Positions 31,603 to 39,990 of a DNA stretch of 64,000 nt are shown in pieces; the stretch's first letter is position 1; the number at the start of each line of letters is the position of its first letter. This DNA comes from Bauldia sp. (GTDB lineage Bacteria > Pseudomonadota > Alphaproteobacteria > Rhizobiales > Kaistiaceae). The stretch spans positions 1 to 64,000 of the forward strand of contig JAHCJY010000007.1 in the NCBI GenBank assembly GCA_026126065.1, written 5' to 3'. The position numbers and the translations under genes were made by a program. The notes under the pieces are model-generated. The model was not told where the DNA came from, did not search any database, and saw only the letters and a list, made by a program, of their open reading frames with translations.

Positions 31603-32013
31603 ATGACCGTGAAGCGGATGTTCAGCTCCGATCGGAACTTCAAGATCTGGACATATTCGGTCAGCTTTCGCCGTCTTTTGCTGCGTAGCAACAAGAGCGA
31701 CGCCGGCCGCGGCGACGCCCATCCGACGCGATCGGAAATTCTCTTCTTCGAGGTTGCATTCATGATCGTCCGCCCATGGATGCAGGGCGTCACGATCGAG
31801 GAATTCGACCCCGATGACGTCCCTGCCGACATCGGAAGACTGGCCGGCGCGGGATGGCCAGGCGTCGATGAGGTGAAATGGTTTCGGCTCAGCGCCGCAG
31901 ATTCAGTCGGATGGGTTGCCGCGCTCGCGGTGTACTTCCGGGAGGACGACCTCGAATACTCCGATCCCAGTTTCCTTCTCACCAACCCCGACGGTACCCC
32001 CGGCCGGGTATGA
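31603..32013 (+). CDS. Conserved hypothetical protein
   Basis: 136 aa. The N-terminal half (RNFKIWTYSVSFRRLLLRSNKS and EILFFEVAFMIVR) resembles small bacterial proteins of unknown function that begin with a similar aromatic-rich W-Y-S-V-S block; I recall the pattern but no name. No signal peptide or membrane helix. AGGAGG lies 11 bases upstream of the chosen ATG, a little far; ATG at 31618 is the alternative start. Its aromatic-rich composition argues that it is real and not antisense noise. It is oriented against cysQ (convergent, 27 bases apart) and divergent from cysD. Confidence 0.7.
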   Translation: MTVKRMFSSDRNFKIWTYSVSFRRLLLRSNKSDAGRGDAHPTRSEILFFEVAFMIVRPWMQGVTIEEFDPDDVPADIGRLAGAGWPGVDEVKWFRLSAADSVGWVAALAVYFREDDLEYSDPSFLLTNPDGTPGRV

Positions 32014-32040
32014 TTGCCTCGTGCGTTGCAGCTAGCGGCG

Positions 32041-32862
32041 CTACCCCGCAAACGGATCGACCGGACCCGTTGCCACGAACCAGTGGTTCAGGAACGGGTG
32101 CGGGCCGGCCGGGCCCTTGCCGGCACCGTAGCCGAGGAGGTTGCCGTCCATGTCGAGCACCCGGCCGCCGGCCGCCGTGAGGATGGCGTTGCCGGCGGCA
32201 ATATCCCACTGCGAGGTGGTGCCGAGGCGCGGGTAGAGGTCGGCCTCGCCCTCGGCGACCGCGACGAGCTTCAGCGACGAGCCGGCCGCAACGAGGCGGC
32301 TCCCCGGGAACTTCGCGATGAAATCGTCGGTCTCGGGCGTGCGGTGCGAGCGCGACGCGACGATATCGAGCGTCTCGGGCGGCTGGCGGACCGCTATCGG
32401 CTGCGGCTCTTGGGCGGGGTCTGCCGTCCTGATCTTCCACGCGCCGTTGCCGACGGAGCCGTACCAGAGCAGCCCGCGGGCGGGGGCGAAGACGATGCCG
32501 GCCACCGCGGCGCCGGCCCGGACGAGACCGATGTTGACGGTGAAATCGTCGCCGCCCTTGAGGAAATCCTTGGTGCCGTCGAGCGCGTCGACCGCAATGA
32601 AGGCATCGGCGACTTCGGGAACGCGGCCGGCCGCAACCTCCTCCTCTGCCACGACCGGCAATTCGGGCGCTAGCTCCTTCAGCGCCTTGAGAAGGATCGC
32701 CTCCGCGGCGCGGTCGGCGCGTGTGACGGGCGAGTTGTCGGCCTTGGTTTCCACAGTTAGGCCGGCGGCGCGGATCGACACGATGGCCTCGCCCGCCTCG
32801 ATCACCGCAGGGATGAGCGCCTCGATCAGCGCGAAGTCGGAGTGCTGGGTGTGGTCGAGCAT
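32041..32862 (-). CDS. cysQ: 3'(2'),5'-bisphosphate nucleotidase CysQ
   Basis: Inositol-monophosphatase-fold enzyme that hydrolyses PAP (and PAPS) left by sulfate assimilation and sulfotransfer. Metal-site motifs: VVAEEE, then DALDGTKDF with its two Asp, and the C-terminal SQWDIAAGNAILTAAGG. 273 aa. The ATG at 32862 begins just before the conserved helix ALIEALIPAVIEAGEAI. It lies on the same strand as cysD-cysNC, about 1.6 kb downstream in genome order but not in the same operon, and fits the sulfur-activation role of that locus. Confidence 0.95.
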   Translation of the reverse strand: MLDHTQHSDFALIEALIPAVIEAGEAIVSIRAAGLTVETKADNSPVTRADRAAEAILLKALKELAPELPVVAEEEVAAGRVPEVADAFIAVDALDGTKDFLKGGDDFTVNIGLVRAGAAVAGIVFAPARGLLWYGSVGNGAWKIRTADPAQEPQPIAVRQPPETLDIVASRSHRTPETDDFIAKFPGSRLVAAGSSLKLVAVAEGEADLYPRLGTTSQWDIAAGNAILTAAGGRVLDMDGNLLGYGAGKGPAGPHPFLNHWFVATGPVDPFAG

Positions 32863-32894
32863 CGGCACGGGCGTTCCAGGCGATTCGGCGCGTC

Positions 32895-34172
32895 TCAGGC
32901 GACGACGCCGGCGGTTTCGAGGACGGCGTGATACAGGACGTTCACGCCCGCTGTCGCCCACTCGGGACGGATGTCCTCGGCTTCGTTGTGGCTGATGCCC
33001 TTGACGCAGGGCGAGAAGATCATCGCCGCGGGCGCGATCGCGGCGATGTGGCACGCGTCGTGGACTGCGCCCGAGACGATGTCGCGGCGACGGTAGCCGA
33101 GCTGCTCGGCGGACCTGCGGACCGTGTCGACCAGCGCCGGGTCGAAGACGACCGGCGCCAACCGCGTCGGCACCCGAATCTCGACGCCGAGATTCAGTTC
33201 GGCCGCGATCAGCGTCGCGCCCGTCTGGAGCCTCACCTCCATCTCGGCGAGCGCCTCGACGGTCGGGCTCCGCATGTCGACGGCGACGGTGACGGAGCCG
33301 GGAATGACGTTGCGCGACCCCGGATGGATCTTGAGCGCCCCCACCGTGCCGACGGCATTCGGCGCGTGGGCGATCGCGATGTCGTAGACGCGCTCGATGA
33401 GCCTTGCGGCGCCCATCATGGCATCGCGACGCTGGTTCATGGGCACCGTGCCGGCGTGGCCCTCCATGCCGGTGAAGGTCACGTCGAACCAGCGCAGGCC
33501 CTGCACCTGCGTGACGACGCCGACGTCGGCGTCCTGGTCCTCGAGCAGTGGTCCCTGCTCGATATGGAGCTCGAAATAGGCGCGCGGCGGGGCGCCCTTT
33601 GCCGGCGAGGGGCCGCGATAGCCGATCGCCTTCAGCGCGTCGCCGAAACTGATGCCGTCGGCATCGCGCGAGGAATACGCCGTGTCGTCGTCGTAGAGGC
33701 CGGCATAGGCGCCGGAGCCGACGAGGCCGGGCGCGAAGCGCGCGCCTTCCTCGTTGGTCCAGTTGACCAGTTCGACCGGATGCCGCGTGCGGATGCCCTG
33801 TTCGTGCAGCGAGCGCAGCACTTCGAGCGCGCCGAGGACGCCAAGCACGCCGTCGAAACGGCCGCCATGCGGCTGGGTGTCGAGGTGGCTGCCGATCAGC
33901 ACCGGCGGCAGGTCGTCATCCGTGCCCGCGCGCCGCGCGAAGATGTTGCCGACGCTGTCGACGCGGATCGCGCAGCCGAGGTCCTCGCACCACGAGACGA
34001 GGAGGTCGCGGGCGACCTTGTCGTCCTCGGAAAGCGTCAGCCGGTGGCTGCCACCCTTCGGTCCGGGGCCGATCTTGGCCATGACCATGAGGCTTGACCA
34101 CAGGCGCGTGCCGTTGACACGAAGGTTCGAGAGCGTGGCCGCGTCGGCGGCCGGGGATGGGGCTTCCGGCAC
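32895..34172 (-). CDS. M20-family N-carbamoyl amino acid / beta-ureidopropionase-type amidohydrolase
   Basis: Binuclear-metal hydrolase of the M20 family that removes carbamoyl groups (HyuC/AmaB/AllC clade). Metal ligands are in GSHLDTQPHGGRFDGVLG, NEEGARF and HIEQGP; the lid domain contains GMEGHAGTVPM. 425 aa; the first codon is a GTG four bases after the upstream gene's stop. Paralogues act on N-carbamoyl-beta-alanine, N-carbamoyl-L-amino acids or allantoate and cannot be told apart by eye. The adjacent omega-amino-acid:pyruvate aminotransferase favours N-carbamoyl-beta-alanine, i.e. reductive pyrimidine degradation. Confidence 0.9.
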   Translation of the reverse strand: MPEAPSPAADAATLSNLRVNGTRLWSSLMVMAKIGPGPKGGSHRLTLSEDDKVARDLLVSWCEDLGCAIRVDSVGNIFARRAGTDDDLPPVLIGSHLDTQPHGGRFDGVLGVLGALEVLRSLHEQGIRTRHPVELVNWTNEEGARFAPGLVGSGAYAGLYDDDTAYSSRDADGISFGDALKAIGYRGPSPAKGAPPRAYFELHIEQGPLLEDQDADVGVVTQVQGLRWFDVTFTGMEGHAGTVPMNQRRDAMMGAARLIERVYDIAIAHAPNAVGTVGALKIHPGSRNVIPGSVTVAVDMRSPTVEALAEMEVRLQTGATLIAAELNLGVEIRVPTRLAPVVFDPALVDTVRRSAEQLGYRRRDIVSGAVHDACHIAAIAPAAMIFSPCVKGISHNEAEDIRPEWATAGVNVLYHAVLETAGVVA

Positions 34173-34176
34173 CGGC

Positions 34177-35505
34177 TCAGTTCAGCCGCATGAGGACGGC
34201 GCGAAGCGTCTCGGCCAGCCGGCCGATCTCGTCCTCGGTGATGATGAGCGGCGGCGACAGCGCGATGATGTCGCCGGTGGTCCGGATCAGGAGGCCCGAG
34301 GCGAACGCGTCGAGATAGGCGGCGAAGGCACGCTCGGCGGGCCGGCCGGCGATCGGCGCAAGTTCGATCGCTGCGACGAGTCCATAGTTCCGGATGTCGA
34401 TGACGTGCGGCAGGTCGCGGAGCCCGTGCATCGCCGCCTCCCACACCGGCGCGAGTTTCGCCGCGCGGTCGAGGAGCTGTTCGTCCTCGTAGGTCTCGAG
34501 CGTGCCGAGGGCGGCGGCGGAGGCCATCGGATTGCCGGAATAGGTGTAGCCGTGCGGCAGTTCCGGCAGGTGGATCGGGACGTCCGCGCCCATGAAGGCG
34601 TCGTAGATGTTGCGCCGGGCCACGACCGCACCCATCGGAATGACGCCGTTGGTGAGGCCCTTTGCGATCGTCACCATGTCGGGGATGACACCGAAGGCGT
34701 CGACCGCGAAGGGGGCGCCAAGGCGGCCGAAGCCGCTGATGACCTCGTCGAAGATGAGCAGGATACCGTGCCGGTCGCAGATCGCGCGGAGACGTTCGAG
34801 ATAGCCCTTCGGCGGGAGGAGGACACCGGTCGAGCCGGCCATGGGCTCGACGATGACGGCCGAAATCGTGGACGGATCGTGCAGAGCCACGATGCGCTCG
34901 AGTTCGTCGGCGAGCTCCGCACCGTGCTCGGGCAGGCCTTTCGTGAAGGCGTTGCGGGCGGGATCGTGCGTGTGGCGGAGATGGTCGACGCCCGACATCA
35001 GCGGACCGAAGGATTTCCGGTTGCCGCCGATGCCGCCGACGCTCATGCCGCCATAGTTGACGCCGTGATAGGCGCGCTCACGGCCGACCCAGCGGTAGCG
35101 CGTCCCCTGCCCGCGGACGCGGTGGTAGGCGTTGGCGATCTTGAGGGCCGTCTCGACCGACTCCGACCCGGAATTGGTGAAGAAGACGCGATCGAGGTCC
35201 GCCGGGAACAGTGTCGCAAGCCGCGAGGCCAGTTCGAACACCTTCGGATGGCCCATCTGGAAGGCCGGGACATAGTCGAGTTCGGCGGCCTGCTGCTGGA
35301 TGGCCGCGGTGATCTTCGGCCGGTTGTGGCCGGCATTGCAGCACCAGAGACCGCTGGTCCCGTCGAGGATCGTCCTGCCGTCGTCGGAACGGTAGTACAT
35401 TCCCTCCGCCGAGACGAGCATGCGCGGCGCGGCCTTGAACTGGCGATTGGCCGTGAACGGCATCCAGTAGGCGTCGAGGTTGTTGGTGCGCTGAGGGGCG
35501 TTCAT
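34177..35505 (-). CDS. Class III aminotransferase, omega-amino acid:pyruvate type
   Basis: PLP enzyme that transfers an omega-amino group (beta-alanine and similar) to pyruvate. Conserved blocks: FTNSGSESVETALKIA for PLP-phosphate binding, HGVNYGGMSVGG, FDEVISGFGR with the PLP-nitrogen Asp, and the Schiff-base Lys in TIAKGLTNG. The N-terminus NNLDAYWMPFTANRQFKAAPR is characteristic of beta-alanine:pyruvate aminotransferases. 442 aa from the ATG at 35505; a start 12 codons upstream is possible. Four bases separate it from the carbamoyl hydrolase gene, so the two form an operon converting carbamoyl-beta-alanine to malonate semialdehyde. Confidence 0.92.
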   Translation of the reverse strand: MNAPQRTNNLDAYWMPFTANRQFKAAPRMLVSAEGMYYRSDDGRTILDGTSGLWCCNAGHNRPKITAAIQQQAAELDYVPAFQMGHPKVFELASRLATLFPADLDRVFFTNSGSESVETALKIANAYHRVRGQGTRYRWVGRERAYHGVNYGGMSVGGIGGNRKSFGPLMSGVDHLRHTHDPARNAFTKGLPEHGAELADELERIVALHDPSTISAVIVEPMAGSTGVLLPPKGYLERLRAICDRHGILLIFDEVISGFGRLGAPFAVDAFGVIPDMVTIAKGLTNGVIPMGAVVARRNIYDAFMGADVPIHLPELPHGYTYSGNPMASAAALGTLETYEDEQLLDRAAKLAPVWEAAMHGLRDLPHVIDIRNYGLVAAIELAPIAGRPAERAFAAYLDAFASGLLIRTTGDIIALSPPLIITEDEIGRLAETLRAVLMRLN

Positions 35506-35661
35506 CGTGCCTCCGGTACTGTGACTGTGGGCACTTCGCAATCGGACAAACCCGCCGCCGGGGGACGCTTACCCAGCAGCTGTCCCCCGCCCGTCAATGA
35601 GCCTAGCCAACGCGTCCGCCCCGCTCAAGCCGCACCGCCGGTGGGGGTGAGTGCCCCGGCG

Positions 35662-35792
35662 CATGGCCGGGCTGCGACAATCCGGGCCATGGACGACCGA
35701 GCAGGGACGTTGCAGCGCGACGTATGCCGCATCCATCAATGTTTCGAGGGCCGGAGACTGGTGCCGCCCCTACCCGACCGGGTAGGTTTTTT
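35662..35792 (+). ncRNA. Possible small RNA or leader ending in an intrinsic terminator
   Basis: A gene-free stretch between the divergent aminotransferase and YegP-like genes. It starts with a near-perfect hairpin (35662-35670 with 35682-35691, one bulge) and ends in a strong terminator. No gene on this strand ends here, so the transcript being terminated is either a small RNA or an attenuated leader of the YegP-like gene. No convincing promoter was found. Speculative. Confidence 0.3.
35769..35792 (+). terminator. Intrinsic terminator
   Basis: A perfect 7-bp stem, CCTACCC (35769-35775) and GGGTAGG (35780-35786), with a GACC loop and followed at once by six T (35787-35792). This is the cleanest rho-independent terminator seen in the window, yet no coding gene ends upstream of it on this strand. 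Confidence 0.85.
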
Positions 35793-35871
35793 CGCTTAGC
35801 GGGGTTCAAACCCGGCAACGCCGATGTTACCTATGTTGGTACGATTACGGCGTGTCATGGAGGGAGAGACC

Positions 35872-36051
35872 GTGGCCTACAAGTTCGAGATTTTAAGAGG
35901 AGAGGATGGCCTCTTTTACTGGCGGTTCCGGGCATCGAACGGCGAGGTAATGTGCTCGTCCGATGGATATACCGCCAAGGCTTCGGCCAAGAATGCGATC
36001 GAATCAATCCAGTCGAACGCGCCGCGGGCGATGATAGAGGACAAGATCTAG
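35872..36051 (+). CDS. YegP/DUF1508 family small protein
   Basis: 59 aa in the single-unit YegP form: YKFEILRGEDGLFYWRFRASNG, then SSDGYTAKASAKNAIESI, with the typical Trp-Arg and Ser-Asn-Gly signatures. Function of the family is unknown; members are small soluble proteins, sometimes in tandem. The GTG at 35872 was chosen because the domain starts there and an AGGGAGAG sits just upstream; an ATG five codons earlier or 16 codons earlier is possible but adds non-conserved residues. It is preceded by an intrinsic terminator about 80 bases upstream. Confidence 0.85.
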   Translation: MAYKFEILRGEDGLFYWRFRASNGEVMCSSDGYTAKASAKNAIESIQSNAPRAMIEDKI

Positions 36052-36124
36052 CGAAATTGCAGGCGTCGCCGCGGCCGGAGCAGGACCCAACGCGCGGCGA
36101 CCACGTTCCTGGTGAACGGTGGAG

Positions 36125-36170
36125 TGGTGAGCAGTGAGTAGCCAGGCGGCCTCCTGTTCACTGCTCACCA
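36125..36170. repeat. 13-bp perfect inverted repeat
   Basis: TGGTGAGCAGTGA (36125-36137) and its exact complement (36158-36170) with a 20-base spacer. The flanks continue in the same style (GGTGAACGGTGGAG on the left, TTCGCTGCTC on the right), which resembles iterated GTGAGCAGTGA-type intergenic repeats of rhizobial genomes. It lies between the convergent YegP-like and purD genes and could serve as a bidirectional terminator or be a dispersed repeat. No T-tract. Confidence 0.65.
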
Positions 36171-36189
36171 TTCGCTGCTCGTGCTCCCG

Positions 36190-37443
36190 CTACCTCATTC
36201 TGCCGATGTCCGAGCGATAGAAGCCGCCCGGCCAGTCAATCGCGCGGAGCGCATCATAGGCATCGGCCCGTGCGGCGGCGGGGCTCTCGGCCAGCGCCGT
36301 CACGTTGAGAACGCGCCCGCCGCTCGCAACCAGCGCCCCCTCGCGGAGCGCGGTGCCCGCATGGAAGATCACGACATCGTCCGCGGGCTTCGGCAGGCGG
36401 CGGATCGGCGTGCCCTTCTCGAACGGCCCGGGATACCCCTTCGAGGCCATGACCACGGCGACCGCCGGATCGGACGTCCAGTCAGCCATAACTTCACCCA
36501 GGCGGCCGTTGGCGACCGCCATCAGGATGGGGGCAAGGTCGGACCGAAGGCGACGCATCAGCGCCTGGCACTCCGGGTCGCCGAAGCGGACGTTGTATTC
36601 GATGAGTTGCGGTCCCTTCGTGCCGACCATCAGGCCGGCATAAAGGACCCCGCGGAACGGCGTGCCACGAGCCTTCATCGCTCTGACCGTCGGCAGCACG
36701 ATGGTCCGCATCGCCTCTTCCACCAGCCGGTCGGGCAGCGCCGGCGCCGGCGAGATCGCCCCCATTCCGCCCGTGTTCGGGCCGGTGTCGCCATCGAAGG
36801 CGCGCTTGTAGTCCTGCGCCGTGCCGAAGGGGATGGCCGTCTCGCCGTCCGACAGCGCGAACAGGCTCGCCTCGATGCCCTCCAGGTACTCCTCGACCAC
36901 GACCTCGGCGCCGGCCGCGCCGAAATCGCCGGCAAAGCAGGCGTCGATGGCGGCGTTCGCCTCCTCGACGGAGGTCGCGACGACCACGCCCTTGCCTGCC
37001 GCCAGCCCGTCGGCCTTGACCACGATCGGCGCGCCGGCCGTCGCGACATAGGCTTTCGCCGCCGCCGCATCGGTGAACCGGCCATAGGCAGCGGTTGGAA
37101 TGCCGGCCTCTGCACAGAGGTCCTTGGTGAAGCCCTTTGAACCCTCCAGACGGGCAGCCGCAGCGCTCGGGCCGAACACGGGGATGCCCGCCGCGGCGAG
37201 GGCATCGGCGATGCCGGCGACCAGCGGCTGTTCCGGCCCGACGACGACAAGCCCGACGGCGTTGTCGCGGCAGAAGGCGGTGACGGCCGCGTGGTCGTCC
37301 GGATCTAGCGTCACGAGTTCGGCTTCCGCGGCGATGCCGGGATTGCCGGGGGCCGCGTAGAGACGCTCGACCAGTGGCGAACGCCGGAGCTTCCACGCCA
37401 GCGCGTGCTCGCGCCCGCCCGACCCGATCAGAAGAACATGCAT
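36190..37443 (-). CDS. purD: Phosphoribosylamine-glycine ligase
   Basis: ATP-grasp ligase that joins glycine to phosphoribosylamine to give GAR, the second step of purine biosynthesis. 417 aa with the N-terminal [22 protein letters not shown]-grasp features VVVEEYLEG and GPNTGGMGA, and [11 protein letters not shown] near the C-terminus. Full length. Transcribed alone; it converges with the YegP-like gene. Confidence 0.98.
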   Translation of the reverse strand: MHVLLIGSGGREHALAWKLRRSPLVERLYAAPGNPGIAAEAELVTLDPDDHAAVTAFCRDNAVGLVVVGPEQPLVAGIADALAAAGIPVFGPSAAAARLEGSKGFTKDLCAEAGIPTAAYGRFTDAAAAKAYVATAGAPIVVKADGLAAGKGVVVATSVEEANAAIDACFAGDFGAAGAEVVVEEYLEGIEASLFALSDGETAIPFGTAQDYKRAFDGDTGPNTGGMGAISPAPALPDRLVEEAMRTIVLPTVRAMKARGTPFRGVLYAGLMVGTKGPQLIEYNVRFGDPECQALMRRLRSDLAPILMAVANGRLGEVMADWTSDPAVAVVMASKGYPGPFEKGTPIRRLPKPADDVVIFHAGTALREGALVASGGRVLNVTALAESPAAARADAYDALRAIDWPGGFYRSDIGRMR

Positions 37444-37501
37444 TTTGAGAGTGCCCGCTTTCCGGTGGCGCCGCTTAGCCCCCGTCAGGCCCCCTGTCGA
37501 G

Positions 37502-38110
37502 TCAGCGCTTCAGCGCAAGCCAGAACGCGCCGCCGATGAGGAAGCAGCCCGAGACGCGCGACATCAACCGGACCCGCCTTTGGGACAGGTAGCGGCCGGC
37601 CCGGCCGAGGAGGAGCGCGTAGATGCTGTCGGTGATCGACCCGACGATGAGGAAGGTGCCGCCGAGGAGGAGCACCTGCAGCGCGGTACCCCGCGACGGA
37701 TCGACGAATTGCGGGATGAAGGCGCCGAAGACCAGCAGCACCTTCGGGTTCGACAGGATGACGAGGAAGCCCTGAAGGACGAAGCCGCCGCGCGGCGGCG
37801 CGGGCGTCCGGCCGGCGCCGAACTCCGGCGGCCAGAGGATCAGCTTCAAACCCAGCCATGCGAGGTAGGCCGCACCCGCGAGCTTGAGCCAGAAGAATAC
37901 CGGCTCGATGACAGCGAGAACGGAGGCGAGGCCGATCGCGAGGATGACGATGAGGATCGCCACGCCGATCTGCGTGCCAAGCACGTTCTTGAGTCCGGCC
38001 GCGGTGCCGTGCGTAAGACTGTTGGCGACGATCAGCGACACCGTCGGTCCGGGCACGATCGTGATGGCAAGGCTCGCCGCGATGAAGGCGAGGTAGGTTT
38101 CGATCGGCAT
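37502..38110 (-). CDS. LysE/RhtB family amino-acid exporter
   Basis: Inner-membrane exporter of about six helices, 202 aa. The family motif [23 protein letters not shown] follows the first helix and [16 protein letters not shown] is the second conserved block. Homologues export homoserine, threonine, leucine, lysine or related compounds; substrate cannot be read from sequence. The ATG at 38110 ([13 protein letters not shown]) matches the usual start. Divergent from ubiA, 58 bases apart. Confidence 0.9.
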   Translation of the reverse strand: MPIETYLAFIAASLAITIVPGPTVSLIVANSLTHGTAAGLKNVLGTQIGVAILIVILAIGLASVLAVIEPVFFWLKLAGAAYLAWLGLKLILWPPEFGAGRTPAPPRGGFVLQGFLVILSNPKVLLVFGAFIPQFVDPSRGTALQVLLLGGTFLIVGSITDSIYALLLGRAGRYLSQRRVRLMSRVSGCFLIGGAFWLALKR

Positions 38111-38168
38111 GGCGGTCCCCTCCCGGCGGCCGTAGAAGTTCCACGCGGCCCCGTCCCTGTCGAGAGCG

Positions 38169-39140
38169 ATGCACGAACGCCGACCCGAAACGCCGTCCAC
38201 GAGACCGCCCGGCCCTGTCGACCAGCGCGTGGCGGATGCCTCGCGCGAAAATCTTTCGGACCGCCTGCTGCCGGCATGGCTGCGGCCCTATGCGCGGCTG
38301 GCGCGCTGGGACCGGCCGATCGGCTGGTGGCTGCTGCTCCTGCCGTGCTGGTGGGCGGCAACGCTCGCGGCGGATTCCCTTGGCCGGGCGTATCCCGAGC
38401 CGTGGCACGTCGTGCTGTTCCTCGTCGGCGCAATCGCCATGCGGGGCGCCGGCTGCACCTTCAACGACATCGTCGACCGCGACCTTGACGCCGCGGTCGC
38501 GCGGACGCGCAGCCGGCCCATTCCTTCCGGGGCGATCTCGGCGCGCCGGGCGGCAGGATTCCTCGTGGCGCAGGCCATCGTCGGCCTCGTGGTCCTGCTC
38601 CAGTTCAACGGGCTGACGATCGGGCTCGGGATCGGCTCGATCGTGATCGTTGCGCTCTACCCGTTCCTCAAGCGCGTGACGAACCTGCCGCAGCTCGGCC
38701 TCGGCCTTGCCTTTTCGTGGGGCGCGCTGGTCGGCTGGACGGCCGCCACCGGAACGCTCGGTCTCGCCCCGGTGCTCCTCTATCTTGGCGGCGTGGCGTG
38801 GACGGTCGGCTACGACACGATCTACGCGCTGCAGGACAAGGAGGACGACGCGCTCATTGGCGTCGGTTCGAGCGCACTCCTGTTCGGCGCGCGGGCCCGG
38901 CTCGCGGTTGCTGTCTGCTACGGCAGCGCGGTGGTTCTGTGGGCGGGCGCGCTCATCGCCGCGGGCGTGGCGTGGCCGGCGTGGGCGGGGCTTGCCGCCG
39001 CAGCGATCCAACTCGGATGGCAGGTGGCGCGGATAGACCTTGCGGACGGCGCGCTGGCGCTCCGGCTGTTCAAGTCGAACCGGACGTTCGGCCTGATCCT
39101 GCTGGCGGGGTTGCTGGCGAGCGCGGTGCTGTCCGCATAG
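38169..39140 (+). CDS. ubiA: 4-hydroxybenzoate polyprenyltransferase
   Basis: Intramembrane prenyltransferase attaching the polyprenyl chain to 4-hydroxybenzoate in ubiquinone synthesis. 323 aa, eight or nine helices; the two Asp-rich motifs are NDIVDRDLDAAVARTRSRP and DTIYALQDKEDD, which bind Mg-diphosphate. The N-terminal 30 residues are a hydrophilic extension. The prenyl substrate would ultimately come from the MEP pathway that dxs starts. Confidence 0.96.
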   Translation: MHERRPETPSTRPPGPVDQRVADASRENLSDRLLPAWLRPYARLARWDRPIGWWLLLLPCWWAATLAADSLGRAYPEPWHVVLFLVGAIAMRGAGCTFNDIVDRDLDAAVARTRSRPIPSGAISARRAAGFLVAQAIVGLVVLLQFNGLTIGLGIGSIVIVALYPFLKRVTNLPQLGLGLAFSWGALVGWTAATGTLGLAPVLLYLGGVAWTVGYDTIYALQDKEDDALIGVGSSALLFGARARLAVAVCYGSAVVLWAGALIAAGVAWPAWAGLAAAAIQLGWQVARIDLADGALALRLFKSNRTFGLILLAGLLASAVLSA

Positions 39141-39150
39141 CCCCAACCGC

Positions 39151-39250
39151 TCATCCCCACGCAGGTGGGGATTCCATCCCTCTTCGCAAGCAAAGCCGGG
39201 CCTTCGGCCCGGCATTCTTCATGCGATGGGTCCCCGCCTCCGCGGGGATG
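39151..39250. repeat. Palindromic intergenic repeat
   Basis: Three palindromes in about 100 bases between convergent ubiA and the DUF6101 gene: CCCCACGCAGGTGGGG near 39157, a perfect 8-bp stem GCCGGGCC/GGCCCGGC (39195-39202 with 39206-39213), and CCCCGCCTCCGCGGGG near 39232. This is the layout of the common alphaproteobacterial repeat built of CCCCGC...GCGGGGA units. The central hairpin may double as a terminator for either gene. Single copy in the window. Confidence 0.65.
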
Positions 39251-39265
39251 GGCGGAGTTGGGGCC

Positions 39266-39841
39266 TCAGCTCCGGGCGATGATCTCGTCGCCGGAAACCT
39301 TCTCGGCGCCGCGGTCCCAGCCGGTCTTGCGGCGAACGAGGAAACGGGGGCGGCGGGCGGCGAAGAAGGAATGACGGCGGCGCGGCGCCGGGCGGGCGAT
39401 GGTGACGGCGCCGACATGCGGGATCGGCTCGGTGAGCGTTCCATCCGCCTCGACGAGGTACATCGGCAGCGCGAGCGAGCGCGCCCAGGCCTGCCAGTCG
39501 GCGACGATTCCGGCCGGATCGTCGGCCACGGCGAGCGTCACCGAAAGACGCGGATCGGCGTGGTTGAGTTCGAGAATGACCGAAAGGATACCCGCATCCC
39601 CGGCAGCGGCTTCCATGCGTACCGCAACACCGCGATAGTGCTTCAGCGGCAGGGCCAATGTGCGGCCGCCGGCGGCGATCGTCACCCGATCGCCATCGAT
39701 CACCACCTTTGCCGTCGCGCCGCCGCGGAGAACCGCGGCAAAGCGCGCCGGAAGGAGGTACGGGTCCGGCCTGTCGGCCGAAGGGGACGTGTCGGCGAAG
39801 GTCTCGCCGAGAACTGCCTGACGCCTCAAATTCGCCTCCAC
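39266..39841 (-). CDS. DUF6101 family protein
   Basis: 191 aa, starting with GTG. The mid-region (VVIDGDRVTIAAGGRTLALPLKHYRGVAVR) and the basic C-terminal segment RRRHSFFAARRPRFLVRRKTG match the DUF6101 family of Hyphomicrobiales. No signal peptide or membrane helix. Function unknown. It converges with ubiA across a palindromic repeat. Supports the taxonomic placement because the family is narrow. Confidence 0.8.
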   Translation of the reverse strand: MEANLRRQAVLGETFADTSPSADRPDPYLLPARFAAVLRGGATAKVVIDGDRVTIAAGGRTLALPLKHYRGVAVRMEAAAGDAGILSVILELNHADPRLSVTLAVADDPAGIVADWQAWARSLALPMYLVEADGTLTEPIPHVGAVTIARPAPRRRHSFFAARRPRFLVRRKTGWDRGAEKVSGDEIIARS

Positions 39842-39990
39842 GGCCCGTTGGCCGGGCCTTGTGCTTCCGGGGCGTTTGCCGCTCCTCGGATGCCTGGAGA
39901 TTGACGCGATCAGGGTCTCGATCGCCTTAAGGGACGCGGTTAAATTTGAATGATCTCAGAGAGGGTTAGCAGTCCCTCACCACGCATGGT

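Noticed and set aside
31410..32051. Open frame on the minus strand overlapping the 136-aa gene, with a CSCGHWTGG stretch
   Set aside because: The bulk is Ser/Arg-rich noise antisense to a frame with a far more natural, aromatic-rich composition. Only a short end looks protein-like and no family fits.
35803..35826. GGGGTTCAAACCC motif resembling a tRNA T-loop
   Set aside because: The flanking bases do not form a five-base T stem, and no D arm, anticodon arm or acceptor stem can be folded upstream. It reads as a short palindrome.
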